A stretch of DNA of 64,000 nucleotides from positions 39,758-103,757 of the forward strand of contig VWPU01006138.1 in NCBI GenBank assembly GCA_013398955.1. Direction: 5' to 3'. Below are positions 23,242-35,638 of the stretch, piece after piece (position 1 is the stretch's first letter; each line of letters opens with the position of its first letter). This DNA comes from Callaeas wilsoni. Lineage: Eukaryota; Chordata; Aves; Passeriformes; Callaeidae. The notes under the pieces are model-generated. The model searched no databases. It was not told where the DNA came from and saw only the letters and a list, made by a program, of their open reading frames with translations. Made by a program: the position numbers and the translations under genes.

Positions 23242-26221
23242 CGAGGCCAGGGCACATCCCGGCGTGGCTCTCCCGGGACGCTCGGGTGCCTTCTGTGAGG
23301 AACCGTGATAACTGCCCCGTAGTTTCTGCCATCACAGCTAGCTGTATGCAGGGAGTTGAAAATAAACAGGTAAATAATCAGTCGTATCTTTTTAAAACAT
23401 AATCCCACCAAAAATGTGAGTAGGAAGAGGCGACTGGTAATTAAAACATGGATAAGAACAATCGTGCTTGAGCAAAGAAAGGTCCTGGCATTTAAATTCC
23501 TGATCTCTGCTGGTGCTTTGGTAATGCACAGAATGCTTAGAGAAGAATAAAAGAAACAGATAAGTAATGAAAACGCAGAGATTTCTGCTAGGAAAAACTC
23601 ATGTTTTCTGTTTATCTTCATTTCCTTTTTAAGAATTCCAGACATATCTGCCTTTTCACTGCCTGTGAATATCGAACACTTTCATAAACCCATTCACGAT
23701 GACTCTCACATTACTTTATTTAGGGACAGTGAGTATTCTAGTAAGAAGTATATTTAGTTAGCACTGTTTTACCTTTGTGTGCATTGCAGTGTTTTAAGAG
23801 TATTGAATTCGAATGCACCTTCAGCATTGTGAGATCTTTCTGTAACTCCTTGCACCCACATTTAGATTTAATTACTTGAAATAACTTTCTATCTTTATCA
23901 AACCAATCAAGCAAGTTTCTTATTCAAGTCACTTAATTGTGTGACTGCGAGGCAGTTTGTCTTTGAGACAGATTCTTTGAATGTGTGTATGTTTTGAATA
24001 CAAATATAGATTTTCATGCTGTTATTATTCTGCTAATGATGGTATAGCATTGCTAACTTTTTTTTTTCAGATTTAAATATCTAAATAAAATGACCAAGGC
24101 TAAAGTCCAGGCCTTTAAAAGTACAATTACATCTGTGAATAATGAGAGTAACCTCCTGTGTCCACTATCAATCTTCACAGGTGTGCACAGGGACCACACA
24201 ATCTACTCAAACTCTCAATTTCTGTTCTTGGTAGTTAATGCAGTTCTTGCATTTAGAGATAAATGCCTATTTCCTCTGGAAATTAGGAAACAATACTGAA
24301 AGCACATTTATTTTAGATATTTAAGGACAGAAATTAAGTTGCAGTATTGCTTTTTACATCCGTAACTTTAGATATAATTCAATTTGTCAAAGTAATCTAA
24401 ATATTGTGTCTGATTGTGGCAGTAGGAGGGGTTTTGGTAACAGTTGATAATATAGTTGCTCTATAAGTATTTGCACAGGTAAAACTGATGGAAAAGATCA
24501 AACCAGTGCTGGCAGAGCAATCACTAATGAACTTCACAAGGTGAACTTGGAAATAGTTCTTAATTCTTTATGAATTGTAAAGAACAGAAAAAGTTTGTTT
24601 AAATCATAAGGAAAGTGAAGTCTCCTCTCTGTAAAGATGCAATAAAATGAGTGTAATAAAGCATGAATAATTTCTCTTTCCTCACAGACTATCACCTTGA
24701 AATGGTTTCAGCAAGTGCAGGGGTTGGATGAAAAAGGCAAACTCTTTGGAAGGTGAACGTCTTTAAAGAGAACCAAGGGCTCTTTAGAGGAGGAAATAAC
24801 TGATATGAAATCAAGGAAATGGGACGGGAGGATGCCCCTCATGGCTGATAGCCAGCTGTCTGTGCTGTGGGATGCTCAGAATGCTTCTCCTGGGAGCAGC
24901 CACCTACCGAGCCCCTTGTTTCTCGTGAAGGAATGCACTCCAGACACGGTACCTTGTACCCCGAACGCTCCCGAGTTTGTTTGAGACTAAGTGCTTAGCT
25001 TTGCCACGAGTGAAGCCTCAATGTTTAACAGCTTCTGTTGGTAAAAATCTGCTTTATTCTTCCTTGGGGGGCTGCGTTTGAGGGGCTGTGCCCTCTGTGG
25101 GGTGCCTCGAGCTGTGGGGCAGGACGGGGTCATCCTACATGACATGAGCTTGTGCCACTGGTCTGAGGCTGAACTTTGCATATGTGATAGCTCTGGGCTT
25201 GCTTTTTGCTTTGAAAGTGAGGTTGTGACCTGAACAAACCCAGGAAGGATTTCTTGAGACCATCAAGTTCTTTTTCACTTGATGTGAGAACAAATCCGTT
25301 TTCTAGGCTATGAAGTTAATTCCCTAAGTCACCGTCTCTGCTTTGTCCTTTTCGATTACTTCATTTGAAAGTCAGTGGCTATATTAAATAAACTCTTATT
25401 AAAGGGGTTTGGAATGTCTCCTTTCTAGCACATCCCCAGGGAAAATTATTTGAGAAAAATAGAGAGAAGACGACTTGGCAGCACTAATTCACCATTAGCT
25501 ACCAATTATATTTGTGGATGGTCAATATCATACCCAGAATAATGCAGGATGACTTAATTATCTGCTTCATGATGCTGGCTTGCTTCCCTTTCTGGTTAGC
25601 CCACCTCAGAGCATAAAACAAGCAGAGAAGAGAGGAAGATACTAGCCAGCTCATTTTATGGTTTGGGTTTTTTTTTAACATTGAATGCTTTACCTTAAGA
25701 AGTGGGACTCGATTTTGCCCCTCAGGCTGGGTGCAAACCCAGGCATTGTCCATCCAGGGGCCTTTTGGCCCACGTGAGACAGGTCTGGTTCTCTTAGCCC
25801 GGTCTGTAGATGGTGCTTCCAGCAGTGCTGGCAGGGGATGACAGTGATCCAAGGGAAACTCCTCGCTGTTTATCCACAGTACCTCACCCAAGCTGCTCCT
25901 GCACGTGCAGGACTGGAGAGAGCCGTGGCTGAGTAGCCAGTGTGAGTGAGAACAGGATTAAATTATCACTGAGACATGGCACTGGCCGCAGTTCATTTTC
26001 AGGGCTGAGCTCCATGTCAGCGGCTCTGGGACTGACAGGCGCTTGGCAGCACATTCAGCTGAAAGGGATGAACCAGTTGTGACCCTTTGCCCTGCTCCTC
26101 CCCGAGCCAGCGAGCCCAGTGGGCCACGAGTCAGTGCCAGGCAGGCAGCAATCTCTAGCCTGAAATGCGAGTGTGAGTCAAAACTGAGTGTGGTTTGCCT
26201 TGAAGTGCAGGACTGAGGTTT
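23242..26221. other. No feature recognised
   Basis: This is ordinary noncoding DNA. The block at about 25900-26280 is somewhat richer in G and C than its surroundings but has no exon or island that I can define. Confidence 0.5.
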
Positions 26222-26243
26222 GGGAGTGGGTTTGGGTGCTGGG
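26222..26243 (+). other. G-quadruplex motif
   Basis: Four G3 tracts at 26222-26224, 26228-26230, 26234-26236 and 26241-26243 have loops AGT, TTT and TGCT, which fits the standard G3 with loops of 1-7 bases. More G runs follow to 26270, so several alternative folds are possible. Confidence 0.7.
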
Positions 26244-27114
26244 CTCTGTGGGGCAGGGCAGGCAGCAGGGAAAGAAAATGTCTCAAGAACAGCAGTTTAA
26301 TCCACCGCCACTTGCATGTCGTTTTAGATGGCAGGCCAGGGAGTTTCGGTAGGAAAATTGGAGGTTCCTTGCATATGGACTTCCATTGTGTATCTTAGTT
26401 AAGAATAAAAACGTTTCTTCATTTCTATGGAAAAGAGTTGAGGGTTTTCAGCTGGCTGTAGTTCAAGAACATTTAAGTCACATAATCGTTTACAAAGGTA
26501 GTTACACGAGTGCTCACCCTGGTATCTAGAGCTGTGCTTTATAGAGCTGATGCCCACAGGATTAAAATGAATGTTTTACTGTTTTTAATTTTGCCCATAA
26601 ATATGAAAGAGCTGTCTTACTCAATTACTGTATTCATACTACAATGACTCTGTTAATATTCCTTTTTCCCAATGTGAAAAGAGCAGACCATCCCTGTTTT
26701 TTACATGTGTAATAAGAAGCAGTGAGAAATGTACTAATGTTCCTTTTTGCATTACTGGTCTGAATATTGGCTGTTTGCCCGGTAGCTTTTCATGCAAGTA
26801 CTTGTTTATTAGTCTGATTCAGTTGCAGTTTCTTTGTGTATACCTTAAAGAGAGGTACTTGAGACATGCAGAACAGAGAACTTAAGGTAATTTCAGATAA
26901 TTCAGCAGCTCCCTAATCCTGATATCTTTATCATTTCACAACTAAAGGATTTTAGCTTTTACTATTTTTTCTTCATACTGTACCTGTGTTTTAAAAAAAA
27001 GTCATAGAAAAAGTAGAGAAAATTAACAGACATGTAAAAACTTAAAGCTTATTGTGGATAGAAAGATGTGTGATACATTTAGAGTGGTGAATTTTTACAG
27101 GAGCAAATGCAAGT

Positions 27115-27152
27115 TTTCCAGGTATATTTCCAGGTAAATTTTCCAGATATAT
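27115..27152. repeat. Three-copy tandem, 12-13 bp
   Basis: The segment reads TTTCCAGGTATA, TTTCCAGGTAAAT and TTTCCAGATATAT in succession. The first two copies each contain a splice-donor-like CCAGGTA. Too short to assign an origin other than local duplication. Confidence 0.7.
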
Positions 27153-29520
27153 ATGGAAGACATTGGTTATATGACAAAAAAAAAAGGGTTTTAATTCAGA
27201 AATTGCTTGTAAGGTGTTTAGTTTAATCCACACATGACCAACTGAAGGAAGATTATGCAGTGAGCAGAAGCCTTCCAGGACTGCTTGAGCAGAGTCAGGA
27301 CACCAAGTGCAGAACTGGCTCGGGTCTGCAGCATAACTTTGGGCACACTGCCTCCACCCCATTAGCTTTCATTTCCCCTTTGACCTTATCTTTTCTATTT
27401 AGGATGTAGATGCATTAGGAGTCAGATTCCCTTTGATTAAGTGCTTTTGCTGTGCAGTCATGATCTCTGCTTCTGAAATAATGTTTCATTAAATCTGCCC
27501 TGGGTGGGAGGCCTCTCTCAGACTTCTAATTCAGGATCCATTTGAGACAAGCAGATCCTTTTTTTTCCCGGTGCCAGTGATTTTTAATTGGAGCTGAATT
27601 ATCAATGCAATCAGAGAAATATTTTAATCTGCTTTGTGTTGTTGTCTCCCCCTTAGGCTGTATTAATGTTGCTGAAGTAAGCGCTCTTCAAACAGGTTCC
27701 CCAGCCAGGGGCTCTGGGCACTCCTCTGGCCCTGCTGTGAGGATGAGTGTCAGGAAGCCCCTGAGCTTCAGGTGTAGAGGAGGCTGGTGGAGGTGTTTGT
27801 TTTCCCCTGGCAAATTTAGAGTTACTGCCACTATTCCCTTTAGTTCCTAAATGGAATAGTGAAATAGTGAAAAGGATGGCACTCAGCCGTGTGTTGCACT
27901 GGTTTGGCCAGGGGTTGTGGGAGGGGAAGGGGCTTGCTAACGAGCAGTGAAGGGAGAGGCAAACAGAGGCTGCTCTCCCCATTCTTACAGCTAGGTCAGT
28001 CCTCTTAAGCAGCATTTTCCTGTGTCACGGAACAGGTAAACTCCAGAGTGCAATACTTCTCTTCTGAATATCAACGGGCTTGTGTTAGTTCTGTGATGTG
28101 AGAACCTACATTGGACTGCACTTTTATTTTAGCCTAATGTTTGCCCAGCTCCTGCAAGATGCTGGACATTAACTCGTTGGAGAAGTTTATGACTTGTCTT
28201 CAGTTTGCTGTCTCCAGCACTGAAATCCTGATTAGGTTTTGAAACAAACATGTGCAAATTATGCTATGAGTGTTTCAAATGGCATTTTCATGCTTATCCT
28301 CCTGGCTGCAAATCAACATGCAGAAATGCCCTGAGGTTTAAAAAGCCCTGGCAAACTTCAGCAGAATGACTTGCTCAGAGCAAACTGCAACATTAAAGCT
28401 TCATTTCTGCGGAGCTGCAGGCTTTCATATGCCCATTCAGCTCTGACATGGCCCCTTCAGAGCTGGAGTTGCACCTGCTCCTAAGATGCAGGCTGTTCAT
28501 CATGTGCTGTTCATGTATTTCACTTGAGAGGTAACCCCGGAGTGATCCTGAGGAGTGAGATGTCTGTAAGGCTGGGGTCCTTATGCTTTTAAGCCATGAA
28601 GCTAGCATCTAATGTATCTGTCTTCCTGTGTACTTGTTGGGGTTTTTTTAAACAATTGGCAAAAGTGAGGGCTTGATTACGCATGGGAGGCTTTGAATCT
28701 CATGTGCCGGCGCTTTTGATCACGTCTGGTCACTTAATAAAGAGAGAGCCTGTCTTTAAAAATAAATTCCCACTTACAGGTTCAAATATTTCTTTACTGT
28801 CAAAATACCAATTAAAAAACCTCACAACCCAAATATATACGCTTGATAAAATTTCCAGTTTCAAAATACCCTGCAGCTCTACATCAACTGCTCACAGACC
28901 TGTACAGAGAAGACCACAAATAACTGAGTAGTAAATAAATCTGGATTGGCTACTGGCATTAAAATATTAGTCTGTAATTTACAACTTTCAGTGTGCAGTC
29001 AGTCTGCAGTAATTTGAGAGCATGAATTATAGTGCTGTGATTTGTTCCAGCTTTCCTTCTGGGGCCGTGGTTGAGAGGAAACGATGTACTAGCCTTAAGT
29101 TATTGTTCTGTCATTCGTTCATTGCAATGCCCCACTGAAATATTTTATATTGTTATATTTACCAAGGCACCATGGTAAAACAGCCACCTGAAAACAAGAA
29201 ATTAAGTAGGGAAATACAGAAGGAGAAATGAATCTTCTCTCAGTAGGCCAAGGCTAAAGACTTTTGAGCACTGGAAGGAGAGTTCTCTGTGCCGTTGGTT
29301 GTTGCAGCAGCTCTTGGACGGCCTGGCTGAGAACTGGACACGCCTGTGCTAGGCCTGTACTCACATGTACAAAGTGCTCTTCCTTCAGCTTCACCCTTAG
29401 AATCCTCAGCCTTCTGCTCACAGTTTGTGGTGCTGCCTCAGGGCTTACCTCACACCGGGCTCTCAGGCACAGGGAGGGCAGAAAGAGGCACAGAAGCCCA
29501 GGCAGGTCCCAGTGATGAAG

Positions 29521-29538
29521 CTGCTGCTGCTGCTGCTG
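29521..29538. repeat. (CTG)6 trinucleotide run
   Basis: Six perfect CTG units, followed by TTGC. On the minus strand this reads as a short glutamine or CAG run inside a chance open frame. No coding context supports it as a polyglutamine gene. Confidence 0.9.
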
Positions 29539-30908
29539 TTGCATTTATTTGTCAGGTGCCAGCAGATTTCTTGATACTGTGCCAGAGGGAGGTGGATGTT
29601 TCCTGTTGTCTTGAGTTTAAAATCGAAGTGCAACCTCTGTGAGCAGTACAGCCTTTGCTGATGCTTTCAGCTGTTCTTTGTAGTCCCAGTAACAGCAGAA
29701 ACCATTGCAACATCTGATCCTTGCCAAGCAACTGCAACACTGAGGAAAAGACAACTTATAGACATGATATTAGTGTGCTTTTTAAACTCGGGGCTGATCT
29801 GAAAGCATTTTTCTGTGAGGTATTTGACATGGTGGATTTGAAAGAAGACAGTAATGCTGGACTTGAGTAGAAGTGAGAGCTGGTGCATGGAGCATGGAAG
29901 GAAGTGAATGATAAAAGCACAGCTTTGGAAGAAAGCTGGAGAGGAAAGTCTGGTCAGAGAAGAGGCTTGTTTTGCAGAAGAAAGAAGGCCATAATTACTA
30001 TATGACCTATAGGCAGGCTGATGACATAAAGGAAATAAGTTAGGAAATTAGAATTGTTAATGGAGGGAGCTGAGCCTTTATGCTTCTTTGTGCCTTTTAG
30101 AAATATCTTGCTTCATGAGTATCGGATTCCTTTCAGAAAGAATAATTCTGTTACCCCCCAAAAGCCCCAGCCGTGCGTGCACAGCCCTGGCACAAGAGCC
30201 TGGTCAGCTCTTCACCAGCTCCACAGGACAAGCTCTGCACCAGCAGTTCTCTTGCCTGCAATATGCTTCCTTTTGGTCTCTGGGGCATTCCCAACAGCAT
30301 GGTAAATAATGCATCGGGGCTGTCCGTCTTCATCACAGCAGACGCAGTGGAAAGATACCTGGGGAAACTGGAAACTTGCTTTTTTTCCTCTGGATCTTTC
30401 CAAATGCTTCTGAGACTCACGTGAATGGTTCTTCTCCTATGTGTACATAGACTTTAAGGTGACTCATATTCACCACTACTTTTGAATATGGGAAATGGAG
30501 CTGATTATGTTTCAGCCTTTTCAGGAAAGGTCTCATCTGATTTGACCCACCGACTGCTGCTGTGTTGGTTCCTGTGCAGTTCTGTAAGGTGAAAACAGAG
30601 TAAGCAAAGGATGGCTTTATATCTGCTGTAAGGACTTTCACTGGGCTTTTCAGAGCTTGGGAACAGATTTCCTGCAGTGAAATTCAGCCACATTTTACAC
30701 AGTATGTTTGCAAATAATTTACTCCTTTGTGCTCCAAGACTTGGAAATCACATCTTAGGGTCCTGCTCCAGTACTGATCTACAGTTATTCCAGGCAGGAC
30801 AGTTTATACCTGCAGAAAGCTTCTCTGCATTAACCTCATTAAAAAAAACCAAAACAAAATAACCAAAAAACAACTACTACTTTCAAAAAATTCAGAAAAT
30901 TTAAAACT

Positions 30909-30943
30909 TTGTGTTATCAGGTAGTACCTTGTGTTATCAGGTA
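30909..30943. repeat. Direct duplication, 20-bp period
   Basis: The 15-mer TTGTGTTATCAGGTA occurs at 30909-30923 and again at 30929-30943, separated by GTACC. The two copies are identical, which suggests a fairly recent tandem duplication or slippage event. Confidence 0.85.
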
Positions 30944-33900
30944 TTTTTTATGGCAGCCTTCATTTGAATGCTATTTGAATATGCTTTATTTGAGGAATAC
31001 TGTAAACCAAGGTGCAGAATATGATATTAATTACACATGTAAAGAGAACCTGAAAAACTTAAGAAAGTGGGCCTTGCCCTATGGCAGCGCAGGGTCTGTT
31101 CAGCTGTGGGCGAGTCAGAGGCTCTGGATGCAGTGCCGGGTGTAATCCTTGCTGTGCAGTGACCTCTAGAGCTGGAGGGACGGCAGAGGCTGCTCTGAGG
31201 CGCTCTGCTGCTCTGTGACTGGCATCTGCAAGTGCAACCCACATGTCAAAAGCAATCTGCCTAACTGGTGCAGAGAAACCCAAGGGCTTCCCGAAAAAGT
31301 TAAACTTGTAACAACCTGTCCCCATTTTGTATGAATGACAATCATGAGATAGCTTACATGTGCCAGTGACATCAGTGGTGTAAAAATACCACAGATACAT
31401 TCGTGATAAAACCCAACAAAGGGAACCTAAAAATGTACAATGATGGCGGACTTCTGTATGTGCAACATAGAATTCCTGGCACAGTTATTCCAGAAGTTTA
31501 CCTACAGGTTGTTTTACTTGAAATTATTTCAATTTATTGCTCAATTGTCTTTGTTATGACTTCTTTTATTTCCTGTGCAAAGGTTCTAGATCTTGTCTTC
31601 TGGTGGGGATGAGTGCTGCTGGTAAGCAGAGATTTGTCAAACAGCAAATGCCCCGTCCCAAGGTGATTGCTGTTGTATACGCTGTGACACTCTATTAGGT
31701 TTGAAATGGTTTTAAATCAGAGCCCTGTTGCACGGAGTGCTGCTGTCTACTCTGGAATGTGGTCCCCGCTCCAAGGAGTGTCCATTTGTAGTGTCCCACA
31801 CGGGGACACCAACTGGTGAAGGAAGAGCATTCTTCTCTCTCTGCAAGATGGGCAGGGAGCAGCTTGGCTAGAGCATGCAGGAAAATAGGGCAAATACAGT
31901 TATTAATTGAGCTGCTAAACTGTAATGCTGGAGTTGGTAACCTCAGCATTGTCCTCTCTCTCAAACACTAGGTTTGAAGTTCTCCAGAATGATGAGGTTG
32001 TTGTAAATTAAGCCAGGAAAGGTTAACAAGGTCCTCAAAGGTTTTAGCAGAATTTCCAGTGTATCCAAGTGAGGTGTAATTATGTTATGCTTGTGGAATA
32101 AGCTTCTCTGTTCCAGGCTAACATAGTCACATAGTTCCTGGTTACAGCAGAAAGAGTTTAAGGAGTGCTACAAGCAATCCCTGCAGTAATGGTCTGACTT
32201 TCCTGTACCATTACTTCAGGCTCTTCTGTCCTCTTGGCCCACACACAGACCCCCCTGTCAAAAGGTCTGGTGATGTTTGGCCACAAATATGCTTTTCCAA
32301 ATAGGTCTGTTGGCTAAAACTGGATTTTTGCTTCCTCCTTCCTTGTTATCTGATCCATTTTGCACTTTGGTGCCTTTCCACGTTTCACCATCCACAGAAA
32401 AGCAGGCAAGGTTTCTGAGCATTCAGATGCAGCAGAAGCTGGAATTAAACCGAGTGCAGGCAATCCTAACAGGGCAGCGTGGGACACAGCACAGCCTGTG
32501 GGTAGGGCTCTGTGCTGGGGCTGCTTACACCTGGCTCAGGCGGGTGTGCTCAGACACGTGTGCCTGTCAGACACTAGCTCTGGGCAGCTGCTCCCTGACA
32601 TCTTTAAACCTCTTTGGAGCAAAGCCTGGGCGTTCAGCAACAGAGAGACAAATGGCACTTAGAACGGCAATCCTGTCCTGTGCTTCTCTCTGAGTGATGA
32701 ACCAATCGTGGTATGCTGTTAGTTAGCACTGACAGAGGAAGAAGGAAACTGGGCTCCCTGTGGGACACTGACCAAGCAGAAATGTGTTCCCTCTCTTTGC
32801 AGATGAGGTGTCTGAAGTGGGTGACAGGGTGTGTTCTATGGGTGGCCTACAATCAGTGGGCACCACAGAATGCTGGCTGGGCTCTGCCAAAAGGCTCCAC
32901 ACTGTGGGCTGCTTCCCCAAGAGCAGCCTTGTAAGCTTTGTAAGATACACACAGATTTACAGGATGCTGTGGAGTCAGCCTGGTGCTTGTCTTTCCAAAG
33001 CCAGAATAATTACTGTTTCAACACAAACACTGTTTTTTGCTTTCAGCAAGATTTGCTTAAAAACATGTTGTAAAAAACAAAAGAAGTAGCAAAATAGAAA
33101 TCAAAGGTGTTACTTGACATATATTAAATGTTACCTACTTCTGCAGGGCTCCAAGCATGCTCAGCATGCCTCTCAATTTTTCAGTCCCCAGAATGAAAAG
33201 AGCATATTTTTCACAGAGCAAATATAGCAAGTAAGCAGGAAGAGGGTCTGGTGAAGCAAATGCTTGATACAGTCAAGGGCTCAATTATGCATCAGTGGAT
33301 TCAATTTATAGAGTAGAGAGTATCAGTCTTGGACAAAGCCAGTCTCCCACACAGAGCACTAAAGTACACGCTGACAGAATGAATTAAGTAGAGTGCTAGC
33401 CAGAAGTCACTTCTTCCAAAAGGTAATTTGATTCAATCCTACAGAAATTAGACTCCAGAAGTGGGATATTTACATCTCTTGCTTTAAATCACTTGGAACG
33501 TGCAGAAAAAAAACCAACCCAAACACGTTTAATATTGGCTGGCTTGTTATGTGGGGAAAGCTTTTCCTTGGGTATCTCTTCAGAAGTAACTGACTGAGCA
33601 GACACTCCTGTACACTTGGTTTGCAGAATCTAAGCATATTGGACTTTGTCAGTGATAAACTTTTCCCCAGATGCATTTTGATACAAGTGAGCAGTTTGTA
33701 GGACATTTGGGTAGTGCACGTGGTACACAGGACTAAAGAGCATCACAAGCCATCTTTGTCTGCTTCTCTCCATTACAGGACCAAGAAAATCTTATTTGTG
33801 AAAGTGATAAAGTTGGTCCTTGTGTTCTTGGTAGTATGTGCACTGCTTTAATGCAGAGCATCGAGCATCACAAATTATAAAAGAACAGTGTTGAAGGCTC

Positions 33901-34842
33901 AGAATGAGGTCAGTTGTGTTTCTCTTTTCTTTTGTGTGACTGTAAAAGCTCTAGTATGACTGTGGTCTGCCTACAGGTGACCCTAGGAAACCACTACACC
34001 TTTCCTCTGTTGTTACAGACAACCAAATCCTGGCTTTCAAGCATTCCTCTGTGGGCTTGTGCATCTGAACTGGTTAGGTTTGTTCCCATTACTCCTATTG
34101 GAAGGAGGATTATCTTCCAGAACCACTTGTCAGATTTGGAGATTTTTGCTTTTCTATTGAAAAAGCTTTTATAGAAGCAGAATGCATCAAGCAGCCAAAA
34201 CCAGAAGATTTTTACTTCAAATGCAGAGGACCAGGGAGTTGCAATCAAACTGCCTTAGCCCTTCAGTTTGACTGAGGCCTTGAAGTTCCATTGCAGATCC
34301 TGGATGATGAAACATTGGTTTGCTGCCAAAAGAAGGGAAACTTTGCATTTATCTCTGGTGTGTTCTGCTACAAAAGCTGCCATCAATTTCCATTAACTGA
34401 TATAGAGGTGAGCAGGCACAGAGTGAGTTGTGGTGAAGGACTCTGTGTTCTGTGGCCTCTCACAAGCCTCTCCCTTTATATGTAAAAGGCTTGGAGATGG
34501 TTTGGATCTTCTCCAAAACACAGTGCCTCATTTTCTTCTTCCCCCAGCTTCATTCCACTAATGAGTTAGCAGCTCCACCTGAGGTTGGTAACGATGTGGT
34601 GACATCAGACCTTATTTTTCTGTGGCCTGAGCAATCTGCTTGGTGCATGATCTGAGGGTCAGTTATTGCAGTGAGCTGTACAGTGTGTTTTGTAGGTATT
34701 TTTCACTCCATTGTTGGCAGGGCCTCAGGCTACTGCGGCTTACTCCATTGACTCTTTCACTTGCATTTCCAATTTTCTTTGCATGAAAGCTCAATCTATC
34801 ACAGGCAGCCTTTCCACCGGCCATTAATTCTCACTGACTGGC

Positions 34843-34852
34843 TGATTGACTG
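34843..34852 (+). promoter_or_regulatory. PBX/MEIS-type site TGATTGACTG
   Basis: This is the first of three TGATTGAC sites in 800 bases, all in the same orientation. TGATTGACAG is the known composite site for PBX with MEIS/PREP TALE homeodomain proteins. This copy differs by one base. It lies in a block (34800-35100) with no open exon. Confidence 0.35.
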
Positions 34853-35059
34853 GGCTCCCATGCTGCATCACTTTGGAAGTTAATAGGATTACTAGAAATG
34901 CAAGAAGCAGCTCACATGGTGACTTTAAAAAAAATGCAAAAGGAGGGAAGGAGGTGATAGCCAATTTGTCAGGATTCATACAGTGAGTGAGTTCACCTCC
35001 TCTGAGTTATCCAAAATTGCATTCGACTGGTGGCAGCCTTAATGGACCGATTGTCATTT

Positions 35060-35069
35060 TGATTGACAG
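35060..35069 (+). promoter_or_regulatory. PBX/MEIS composite site TGATTGACAG
   Basis: An exact match to the TALE composite decamer, preceded by a T-rich stretch and followed by CTCC. The surrounding sequence (CCTTAATGGACCGATTGTCATTT) also contains homeobox-like and SOX-like cores. Binding is inferred only. Confidence 0.4.
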
Positions 35070-35219
35070 CTCCACAGCAGAGTGTCATGAAGGTGGTATA
35101 AATTAAATGAAGTTGCAATGGCAGTGGTGGCTCAGGGCTGTCAGCAGGGTACAGCCAAGCTGCAGAGCAAGTGTGGGCCCAGGGCTGTGCTTGAGCCCAG
35201 CCCTGGCAGCAGCTCCTGG

Positions 35220-35440
35220 CTCGCTGCGCACCGGGCTCTGTGCTGCGGTGTGCGCACCGGGCTCAGCGCCTGTCTCGGGGCACGCTGGGCTCAGCGCCTG
35301 CCTGCAGGGCTGAGCAGGACAGGGGAGCAGCACAGGGCTCACACCATGCTCAGCGTGCTCTGCAAACAGCACAACATCTCTGCAGAGTCCTGCAGCGCGG
35401 CAGACGCGGCTGGGAGGCACACGGAGCCTGGCTGCTCCTG
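35220..35440. other. CpG-rich patch with imperfect internal repeats
   Basis: About 16 CpG occur in roughly 220 bases by eye. Phrases recur imperfectly: GCGCACCGGGCTC at two places, and GGGCTCAGCGCCTG at two places about 30 bases apart. It looks like a decayed tandem repeat or a small CpG island. It lies between two exact TGATTGACAG sites. Open frames across it occur in several phases and carry no domain. Confidence 0.4.
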
Positions 35441-35628
35441 TGGCATAGCCCGATTCACACTGACAGCACAGACGCACAAGGAAAGATAAGGATTTACTGG
35501 GATACAGGCCACGTTTTAGTCTACACAACAGTCTAAGCACTCTTTCGTACTGTGTTCTTTTTGCCTTTAGATTAAAGAACTTAAAAGCTGTGCAAAGGGC
35601 AGGTATGTTTCCCATTGCTTTTCTCCTC

Positions 35629-35638
35629 TGATTGACAG
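35629..35638 (+). promoter_or_regulatory. Second exact PBX/MEIS composite site TGATTGACAG
   Basis: This exact decamer repeats the one at 35060-35069 in the same orientation, 569 bases away. One random occurrence of a given decamer on either strand would be expected about 0.12 times in a window this long, so two close copies are noteworthy. Confidence 0.4.

Larger units (their letters stand above)
26244..34842. other. No gene recognised; noncoding DNA with small repeats
   Basis: No exon, RNA gene or transposon was recognised across this stretch. It contains three short tandem repeats listed separately. One 111-base open segment at 34297-34407 lies between AG and GTGAGC, but its translation matches nothing I know and it is recorded under rejected items. 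Confidence 0.5.

Noticed and set aside
34297..34407. 111-base, phase 0-0 open segment between TTGCAG and GTGAGC, plus strand
   Set aside because: The polypyrimidine tract is weak and the 37-residue translation matches nothing known. Single coincidences of this kind are expected in 64 kb.
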